Under the pieces are notes generated by a model. That model worked only from the letters and a program-made list of their open reading frames with translations, did no database searches and was not told where the DNA came from. Source: Bacillota bacterium (GTDB lineage Bacteria > Bacillota_E > RBS10-35 > JAJYVN01). Taken from it: 18,941 nt of DNA. The stretch spans positions 1 through 18,941 of the forward strand of contig JAJZWQ010000041.1 in NCBI GenBank assembly GCA_021846605.1. The letters run 5' to 3'. This document shows, in pieces, positions 1 through 6,187 of this stretch. The translations under genes and the position numbers were made by a program. The number at the start of each line of letters is the position of its first letter. Within the stretch, counting starts at the first letter, position 1.

Positions 1-702
1 CGCTCCCCCGCACCGGTTCTCTGGTATGGCGTGGATCACCCTGCGGACGTGTATGCCGAAGGGGTGCGGCCAGCAGCCGACGGATACCGGTTTCGGGCCG
101 TCTTCCCCGATGGTGTCCGGCAGGAGGTCGTCCTGCCCCTGGTAGGCCGTCACCACGTGCGCAACGCGCTGGCGGCGCTGGCGGCGGCCTGGACCCTGGG
201 CGTGGCGCCGCCGGTGGCCGCGGCGGGACTCGCCGGCATTCAGCCCGAGGCCCATCGCCTGGTCTGGACGCGGGCCGGACGGGTATACCTGTTGGACGAC
301 GCGTACAATGCGGCACCGCAGTCGGTGCTGGCGGCCCTGGCCACCCTGGGCGAAGTCGCCGCCGACCGGCCCCGGGCGGCCGTCCTGGGAGACATGTTGG
401 AGTTGGGGACCGCGACGGACGCGGCCCACGAGGATGTCGGCCGGGCGGCGGCGGCGACGGGCCTCCTCTGGTTGGTGACCGTCGGACCATTGGCCGGCGG
501 CATCGCGCGCGCGGCGGTGGCCGCCGGGATGGAGCCGGGGCGGGTGGTCGGCGCGCAGGACCGCGCGGGCGCGCTGGCGCGGGTCGAGGAACTCTTGGCG
601 GCCAGCCCTGACGGTACCGCCGTCCTGGTGAAGGGCTCGCGCGCCCTGGGCCTGGAGGAGGTCGCCGAGGCGATCACTCGCTGGGGGCAGGTGCCACCGT
701 GA
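1..702 (+). CDS. murF: UDP-N-acetylmuramoyl-tripeptide--D-alanyl-D-alanine ligase, C-terminal part (partial)
   Basis: MurF adds D-Ala-D-Ala to the UDP-MurNAc-tripeptide in the cytoplasm, using ATP. The reading frame is open from base 1, before the GTG at 31, and reads through a TrpTyrGly segment that fits the family, so the gene is cut by the window edge and 31 is not its start. The visible part holds the end of the Mur ligase central domain and the C-terminal domain. Key motifs are a DDAYNAAPQS segment at about bases 295-324 (family usual DDTYNANP), a LGDMLELG segment, and LVKGSRALGLEEV near the end. The second Asn of the YNANP motif is replaced by Ala. The gene ends 37 bases before mraY, as in a typical dcw cluster. 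Identification is from recognised family motifs and synteny. Confidence 0.95.
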   Translation, partial: RSPAPVLWYGVDHPADVYAEGVRPAADGYRFRAVFPDGVRQEVVLPLVGRHHVRNALAALAAAWTLGVAPPVAAAGLAGIQPEAHRLVWTRAGRVYLLDDAYNAAPQSVLAALATLGEVAADRPRAAVLGDMLELGTATDAAHEDVGRAAAATGLLWLVTVGPLAGGIARAAVAAGMEPGRVVGAQDRAGALARVEELLAASPDGTAVLVKGSRALGLEEVAEAITRWGQVPP

Positions 703-739
703 CCCTGGAACCAAAGCCGGCCGGCACGGAGGTGAGTGA

Positions 740-1708
740 GTGCTCCATAGCGCAAGTCCACTTGTGGCCCTGGTGGCGGCCTGGGTGTTGGTCGCCCTAG
801 CCATGCCCGCCACCATCGCCCGTTTACGGCGCAACGGCTTGGTCCAGGTGATCCGGCGCGAAGGCCCGGCGGCGCACCTGGCCAAGGAAGGCACGCCGAT
901 GGCCGCAGGCATGCTGTTCGTGGCGGCGGGCTGCCTGGCGGCGTGGGCTCTGGCCCCAAAGAGCGCGGCGCTCCTGGTCGTGCTCGTCGTGACCCTGGGG
1001 CACGCGCTCCTGGGGTTCGCCGACGACTACCTCAAGGTTGTGCGCCGACGGCCCGAAGGGCTCATTGCGCGCTACAAGCTGGTCGGTCAGGTGGCTCTGG
1101 CGCTCTTCCTGGCAGGGTATGCGATCCTCGGCGATCCGGCCGCCCTGCACCTGCGGGTGCCGGCGTCGGCCGCCCGCCTGGCGTTGGGGCCGGGAACCTT
1201 CGTGATCCTGACGCTGGTGGCCGTCCTGGGGGCCAGCAACGGGACGAATTTTACCGATGGCGCCGACGGCCTTTTGGCCTCCACCGGCGCGGCGGCGCTT
1301 GGCGTGCTGGGGGTCATGGCCTGGGTGGCCGGCGAGCGCGGGCTGGCCACCTTTGCCCTGGCCCTGGTGGGCGGGCTCTGCGGTTTCCTCCTTTGGAACT
1401 GGCACCCTGCGCGCGTATTCATGGGCGACACCGGCTCCATGGCCCTGGGCGCGGCGTTTGCGGCGATCGGCATTTTAGGCGGCTGGACCCTGTACCTTCC
1501 GGTCATCGGGCTGCTGTTTGTCCTGGAGGTGCTCTCGGTGATCGTCCAGGTCGGACATTACCGGCTGACGGGGCGGCGCCTGCTGCGCATGGCCCCGCTG
1601 CACCACCACCTGGAGCTTTCGGGATGGCGTGAAGGCAAGCTCGTGCCGCGGCTGCTGCTGTTCGCGGTGGCCTGCGGGGCCGCCGGCTTGGCCCTGTATT
1701 TCCGTTGA
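740..1708 (+). CDS. mraY: Phospho-N-acetylmuramoyl-pentapeptide-transferase
   Basis: MraY is the integral membrane enzyme that transfers phospho-MurNAc-pentapeptide to undecaprenyl phosphate, making lipid I. The 322-residue product matches the family's usual length (about 320-360) and is a multi-pass membrane protein. Visible motifs are GFADDYLKV near residue 95, the Mg/substrate loop GASNGTNFTDGADGLL, FMGDTGSMALG, and the histidine loop APLHHHLELSGW near residue 285. The usual NLTDGLDGL loop reads NFTDGADGL here, but all its acidic residues are kept. The start is a GTG at 740, placed by a strong GGAGGTGA ribosome binding site at 728-735. The gene lies between murF and the SEDS gene. murD, usually the next gene, is absent. 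Confidence 0.97.
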   Translation: MLHSASPLVALVAAWVLVALAMPATIARLRRNGLVQVIRREGPAAHLAKEGTPMAAGMLFVAAGCLAAWALAPKSAALLVVLVVTLGHALLGFADDYLKVVRRRPEGLIARYKLVGQVALALFLAGYAILGDPAALHLRVPASAARLALGPGTFVILTLVAVLGASNGTNFTDGADGLLASTGAAALGVLGVMAWVAGERGLATFALALVGGLCGFLLWNWHPARVFMGDTGSMALGAAFAAIGILGGWTLYLPVIGLLFVLEVLSVIVQVGHYRLTGRRLLRMAPLHHHLELSGWREGKLVPRLLLFAVACGAAGLALYFR

Positions 1709-1726
1709 GCGAGGGGGGGGACGGGC

Positions 1727-2827
1727 TTGACGCGCGGGCGGACGCCCCCGGATACGGCGCTGCTCCTGGGTGTGGCGGCGCTCCTGGCGCTCGGTTTGGT
1801 CATGGTGCTCTCGTCCAGTTCGGTGACGGCCGGCGTCGGCCTGAACGACCCTTATTACTTTTTCAAGCGCCAGTTGATGTGGATCGCGGTCGGCGGGATC
1901 GCGTTCTATATCTGTCTGCGCGTCGACTATTGGCACTGGCGACCGCTGGCTCCCTGGATCCTGGCGGCGACGCTGTTCCTGCTGGTGGCCGTGCTGGTGC
2001 CGCACATCGGCCGCGACGTCAACGGCGCCCGCAGGTGGCTGGGCGTGGGGAGTGCCACCTTCCAACCATCCGAGTTGGCCAAATTGACGATGGTCGTCTA
2101 TGTGGCCGCCTGGCTGACCGGCCGCAGCGCCGAGCGCATCGCCCGCTTCTCACGCACCGCGTTGCCGGTGCTCCTCATGGTGGGCGGCGTGGCATTTCTC
2201 ATCCTGCGCGAGCCGGACCTCGGGACGGCGGCCTCGCTGGCCGCCACGGCGATGGTGATGCTCTACGCGGTGGGGGTGCCACTGGGCCAGTTCATCACGA
2301 TGCTGGGCCTGGCCGTCCCGGTGCTGGCCGCGGCCATCTTCACCTCCACCTACCGCCGCAATCGCTTCCTGGCGTTCCTCAACCCTCAGGCCCACCCGCA
2401 GGCGTCCGGATACCACATCCTGCAGGCGCTCTACGCCCTGGGCTCCGGGGGGATCTTTGGCGTGGGGCTGGGCCAGAGCCGGCAGAAGTACTTCTATTTG
2501 CCGGAGGAACATACCGACTCCATCTTCGCCGTGCTCGGCGAGGAATTGGGCCTGATCGGCGGCATTTTGGTCCTCGCCCTCTTCGCCCTGGTGATCTGGC
2601 GGGGCTTCCGCATCGCGGCCAATGCCCCTGACCTGTTCGGCACCCTCCTGGCGGCCGGCGTGACGACGATGCTGGCCATCCAGGCAGTGATCAATATCGG
2701 CGTCGTTACCGCGGTCCTGCCCGTGACGGGCATCCCTCTCCCGCTGATCAGCTACGGCGGGAGTTCGCTGGTGTTCACGCTCGCGGGCCTCGGGATGCTC
2801 GCCAACATCTCCATGCACGCGCGCTGA
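1727..2827 (+). CDS. ftsW: SEDS-family peptidoglycan glycosyltransferase (FtsW/SpoVE type)
   Basis: SEDS proteins polymerise lipid II into glycan strands together with a cognate class B penicillin-binding protein. The 366-residue product is strongly hydrophobic with about ten membrane segments. It carries SEDS landmarks in order: DVNGARRWLGVG, FQPSELAKL, LREPDLGTA, PEEHTDSIFAVLGEELGLIGG (including the catalytic Asp of the family), and PVTGIPLPLISYGGSSL near the C-terminus. The start is a TTG at 1727 behind a purine-rich GAGGGGGGGGACG stretch. It is 18 bases downstream of mraY. The position before murG argues for FtsW or SpoVE rather than RodA, but sequence alone does not separate division from sporulation paralogues. 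Confidence 0.93.
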   Translation: MTRGRTPPDTALLLGVAALLALGLVMVLSSSSVTAGVGLNDPYYFFKRQLMWIAVGGIAFYICLRVDYWHWRPLAPWILAATLFLLVAVLVPHIGRDVNGARRWLGVGSATFQPSELAKLTMVVYVAAWLTGRSAERIARFSRTALPVLLMVGGVAFLILREPDLGTAASLAATAMVMLYAVGVPLGQFITMLGLAVPVLAAAIFTSTYRRNRFLAFLNPQAHPQASGYHILQALYALGSGGIFGVGLGQSRQKYFYLPEEHTDSIFAVLGEELGLIGGILVLALFALVIWRGFRIAANAPDLFGTLLAAGVTTMLAIQAVINIGVVTAVLPVTGIPLPLISYGGSSLVFTLAGLGMLANISMHAR

Positions 2828-2844
2828 CCGCGGGAGGTGAGGAC

Positions 2845-3960
2845 GTGCGCCTTCTCGTCACCGGCGGCGGCACCGGCGGGCACATCTACCCCGCCCTGGC
2901 AATCGCCCGCCGCGCCCTCGATCGGGGGGTGGCCGACGCGGTGCTGTTCGTGGGTGCATCCGGCGGCATGGAGGAACGGCTGGTCGCCGCGGCCGGCCTC
3001 CCGCTGAAAACCCTGCCCACCTCCGGCCTGGTGCGCAAGCGGCCGGTGGAGGTGGTCCGGGGGCTATGGGTGCTGGCCGGCGCCGTGCGGGCCGCCATCG
3101 CCACGATCCGGGAGTTCCGGCCCGACGTGGTCGTCGGCACGGGCGGCTATGCGGCGGGCCCGGTGGGCCTTGCCGCCGGCTGGTGTCGCTGCCCCCTGGT
3201 GGTGCAGGAGCAGAACGCAATCCCCGGGGTCACCAACCGGGCGCTTGCGCGCTTTGCCGCGGCCGTGGCCGTACCCTTCCCGGACAGCCGCCGCCATTTC
3301 CCGGGACGGGCCAGGCTACAGGTCACGGGAAATCCCGTGCGGCCCGAGGTCGGGGCGCTGTCGCGCGAGGAGGGGCGTCGGCGGCTCGGACTTCCCTCCG
3401 GTCCGGTCGTCCTGGTGGTGGCGGGTAGCCGGGGATCGGCGGTGTTCACGCGGCTCTTCGCGGAGCTTTTGCCCCGCTGGCGCGGCGGGACGCTGGTATT
3501 TGTCAGCGGGGCGGCCCACCACGCCGCCGCCGAGCGGGCGCTGGCCGACGCACCGGCCGGGGTCCGGCTGCTCCCCTACCTGGAGGACATGCCGGCCGGG
3601 CTGGCCGCCGCGGACCTCGTGGTCTGCCGGGCGGGGGCCATGACGCTGGCCGAGTTGGCGGTAGCGGGGCGGCCGGCACTGCTCATCCCCTCGCCGTATG
3701 TGACCCACCACCACCAGGAGGCCAACGCCCGGGTTTTCGCCCGCGCCGGAGCCGCCCTGGTCCTGCCTGAGGCCGGCCTGGACGGGGCACGGCTTGGGGC
3801 CGCCATCGCCGACCTTTTGGCCGAGCCGGTGCGGCTGCGGCGCATGGCCGAGGCGGCCCGTGGCCTCGCCCGGCCCCGGGCCTTGGACGACATCGTCGCC
3901 CTTGCGGAGGCGGCTGGGAGGAGGAGAGCGCATGGGCGCAGGGCAGCACCCCCTGCATAG
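2845..3960 (+). CDS. murG: UDP-GlcNAc:lipid I GlcNAc transferase
   Basis: MurG is the membrane-associated GT-B transferase that converts lipid I to lipid II on the inner face of the membrane. The 371-residue product has the N-terminal glycine loop GGGTGGHIYPAL (residues 7-18), a second loop GTGGYAAGP (98-106), EQNAIPGVTNR (122-132), and the UDP-GlcNAc site RAGAMTLAELAVAGRP followed by THHHQEANAR (about 262-297). The third glycine loop, usually GGSQGA, reads AGSRGS at 194-199, which is unusual. The GTG at 2845 is fixed by a GGGAGGTGA ribosome binding site at 2832-2840. Its last 29 bases overlap the start of murB, so the two are probably translationally coupled. Confidence 0.97.
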   Translation: MRLLVTGGGTGGHIYPALAIARRALDRGVADAVLFVGASGGMEERLVAAAGLPLKTLPTSGLVRKRPVEVVRGLWVLAGAVRAAIATIREFRPDVVVGTGGYAAGPVGLAAGWCRCPLVVQEQNAIPGVTNRALARFAAAVAVPFPDSRRHFPGRARLQVTGNPVRPEVGALSREEGRRRLGLPSGPVVLVVAGSRGSAVFTRLFAELLPRWRGGTLVFVSGAAHHAAAERALADAPAGVRLLPYLEDMPAGLAAADLVVCRAGAMTLAELAVAGRPALLIPSPYVTHHHQEANARVFARAGAALVLPEAGLDGARLGAAIADLLAEPVRLRRMAEAARGLARPRALDDIVALAEAAGRRRAHGRRAAPPA

Positions 3961-4885
3961 CGTGATGCGCGGTACCGTGGCGGAGGACGAACCGCTGGCA
4001 CGCCACACCACCCTAAGGGTGGGGGGGCCGGCTCGGTTCTTTGCCGTACCGGCCGCTGAGGCAGACCTGGCGGTGGCGCTGCGCTGGGCCGAGGCGGCCA
4101 GCGTGCGTTGGCGGGTGATCGGTCTGGGGAGTAACCTCCTCTGCCCGGATGAGGGGTTTGGGGGGATGATCCTGGACCTCTCCCGCGCGTGCCGGGAGGT
4201 GACCTTCAGCGGCAACCGGATCGCGGCGGGGGCGGGCGTGCACCTGGCGCCCCTGGTGCGTGCGGCCGCCGGGCGGGGCCTGGCGGGCCTGGAGGGCGTG
4301 GCCGGTGTCCCCGGGACGGTCGGGGGGGCACTGACCATGAACGCCGGCACGGCGGCCGGCGAGACGGCCGCGCTGGTCGAGTCGGTGCGGGCCATGCGGG
4401 CCGACGGCACCGTAGTGGAGCTCAGCGCCGAGGAGATGCGCTTCTCCTACCGGCACAGCCGCCTGCAGGAGGAGCCGTGGGTGGCGCTGTCTGCGGTGTT
4501 GCGCCTGACCCCGGGGGACCCGGGCGAACTCCGGCGGGAGTTAGCGGCACGGGCGGTGCGCCGGCGCCAGAGCCAACCGCTCGAGTTGCCCAACGCCGGC
4601 AGCATCTGGCGCAACCCGCCTGGGGATTTCGCCGGGCGGCTGGTGGAGGCCGCGGGCTGCCGGGGGCTGCGGGTGGGCGATGCCCAGGTCTCGCCCCGGC
4701 ACGGCAATTTCATCGTCAACCTGGGGAATGCGCGGGCGGCCGACATCCTGGCCCTGATGATCGAGGTTCGCCGCCAGGTGGCCGCGTCCAGCGGGGTGTT
4801 GCTCCAACCGGAGGTGCGCTGGCTTTCCGGGCAGTCCGACCTGATGGCGCTGCTGGATCGCGGCCCGCCGGAGGATGGGGGATGA
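3932..4885 (+). CDS. murB: UDP-N-acetylenolpyruvoylglucosamine reductase
   Basis: MurB is a cytoplasmic FAD enzyme that reduces enolpyruvyl-UDP-GlcNAc to UDP-MurNAc with NADPH. I place the start at the ATG at 3932 because a GGGAGGAGGAGA ribosome binding site (3916-3927) lies just upstream. The frame stays open further upstream, but only inside murG. The 317-residue protein has FAD-binding motifs (GLGSNLL at 64-70, GVPGTVGGALTMNAG at about 125-139), the YRHSRLQ segment, the catalytic serine in NAGSIWRNP (Ser224), and the C-terminal catalytic Glu in LLQPEVRW (Glu295). The motif usually reads GSVFKNP or GSVFRNP, so the Trp is a minor departure. It overlaps murG by 29 bases and is followed after 6 bases by murA. 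Confidence 0.97.
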   Translation: MGAGQHPLHSVMRGTVAEDEPLARHTTLRVGGPARFFAVPAAEADLAVALRWAEAASVRWRVIGLGSNLLCPDEGFGGMILDLSRACREVTFSGNRIAAGAGVHLAPLVRAAAGRGLAGLEGVAGVPGTVGGALTMNAGTAAGETAALVESVRAMRADGTVVELSAEEMRFSYRHSRLQEEPWVALSAVLRLTPGDPGELRRELAARAVRRRQSQPLELPNAGSIWRNPPGDFAGRLVEAAGCRGLRVGDAQVSPRHGNFIVNLGNARAADILALMIEVRRQVAASSGVLLQPEVRWLSGQSDLMALLDRGPPEDGG

Positions 4886-4891
4886 GCCGGA

Positions 4892-6184
4892 GTGGGGGAG
4901 TGCTGGGTGATCGGCGGGGGGCGGCCACTTTCGGGCCGCCTGCGCGTCCAGGGAGCCAAGAACGCGGCCCTGCCGATGATCGCGGCCACTCTTCTGGCCG
5001 GAGACCCGTGCGTACTGATCGATGCCCCGCGGCTTTGGGACGTCAGCGCGATGGCCGAGATCTGCGTGGCACTGGGGGCTTCCGTCCGCTGGGGCGCGCA
5101 GGACGACGGCGTGCGCACCCTGACGATCGACGCTGGCGGGTTGAGCGGCCGGGAGGTGGACCAGGAGGCGTCCGGGCGGATTCGCAGTTCCGCGCTCCTG
5201 CTGGGTGCCTTGGTCGCCCGCCAGGGGTTCGCCCGCATCCCCGAGCCGGGTGGCTGCGAGATCGGCGCGCGTCCCATCGACCTCCACCTGCGCGGCCTGG
5301 AGGCGATGGGCGCCACGGTGCGGGTGGCGCGCGGCGCCGTGACGGTGGAGGCGGCTCGCCTGGAGGGGGCGGAGATCCACCTAGACCTGCCCAGTGTCGG
5401 TGCCACCGAGAACCTGATGCTGGCGGCCACCGCCGCACGGGGACGGACGATCCTGGGCAACGCGGCCCGGGAGCCGGAGATCGTCGCCCTGCAGAGCCTT
5501 TTGTGCCGAATGGGTGCCCGGGTCCGCGGTGCCGGCACCAGTCGCGTCGTGATCGACGGCGGCCACCCGCTTTCCGGGGCGAGCCAGACGGTCATCCCCG
5601 ACCGCATCGAGGCCGGGACCTGGCTTTTGGCCGCGGCCGTCACCGGCGGCCGGATCACGGTGGACAACACCGTGCCCGAGCACCTGGCCGCGCTGGACGC
5701 CAAGCTGGAGCAGGCGGGCTACAACCCCAGCCGTGACCAGGACACCCTGACCCTGGTCGGGGAGATTCGGCCCCGGGCGACCCACGTGATCACCCTGCCC
5801 TATCCGGGCTTCCCCACCGATCTGCAGAACCCGTTCATGGCCCTGATGGCGCTGTCCCAGGGGACCGCCGTGATCACCGAGACCATCTTCTCCGACCGGT
5901 TCCGGATCGTCGGCGACCTGGCGCGCATGGGGGCGCAGATCACGGTCTACGGGAGGGTGGCGCTGGTCAACGGCGTTGCCGCCCTGCGCGGTGCCGCGGT
6001 CACGGCCGGGCGCGACCTCCGGGGCGCCGCCGCCCTCCTGTTGGCGGCGTTGGCCGCGGACGGGGAAAGCAGCATCCGCGGCGCGGAGGTGCTGCACCGC
6101 GGGTACAGCGACTTCGTCGACCGTCTGCGTTCCCTGGGGGCCACAATCGAGGTGCGGACAGAGGACCCCTCCCGTTCAGGGTAG
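4892..6184 (+). CDS. murA: UDP-N-acetylglucosamine 1-carboxyvinyltransferase
   Basis: MurA transfers enolpyruvate from PEP to UDP-GlcNAc, the first committed step of peptidoglycan synthesis. The 430-residue protein has the expected length. Visible motifs are GAKNAALP with the active-site Lys23, GGCEIGARPIDLH with Cys122 (the loop cysteine alkylated by fosfomycin in this family), PDRIEAGTWLLAAA with the catalytic Asp, and PYPGFPTDLQNPFMAL. The GTG at 4892 gives an N-terminus that aligns with known MurA proteins. An in-frame GTG at 4907 is the alternative. murA follows murB by 6 bases where divIB/ftsQ is often found. Its last 9 bases overlap the end of the convergent gene on the other strand. 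Confidence 0.97.
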   Translation: MGECWVIGGGRPLSGRLRVQGAKNAALPMIAATLLAGDPCVLIDAPRLWDVSAMAEICVALGASVRWGAQDDGVRTLTIDAGGLSGREVDQEASGRIRSSALLLGALVARQGFARIPEPGGCEIGARPIDLHLRGLEAMGATVRVARGAVTVEAARLEGAEIHLDLPSVGATENLMLAATAARGRTILGNAAREPEIVALQSLLCRMGARVRGAGTSRVVIDGGHPLSGASQTVIPDRIEAGTWLLAAAVTGGRITVDNTVPEHLAALDAKLEQAGYNPSRDQDTLTLVGEIRPRATHVITLPYPGFPTDLQNPFMALMALSQGTAVITETIFSDRFRIVGDLARMGAQITVYGRVALVNGVAALRGAAVTAGRDLRGAAALLLAALAADGESSIRGAEVLHRGYSDFVDRLRSLGATIEVRTEDPSRSG

Positions 6185-6187
6185 GGG
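6166..6187. terminator. Possible bidirectional hairpin at the murA / CopCD-like convergence
   Basis: CCCCTCCC (6166-6173) can pair with GGG-(T)-AGGGG (6179-6187) around a 5-base loop, giving an 8-bp G/C-rich stem with one bulged T. It sits exactly where the two convergent genes overlap. Neither strand has a T-run after it, so a classical intrinsic terminator is not supported. This is a weak call based on position and pairing only. Confidence 0.25.

Noticed and set aside
1709..1726. A hidden or decayed murD between mraY and ftsW
   Set aside because: Only 18 bases are present, so there is no room for even a remnant.
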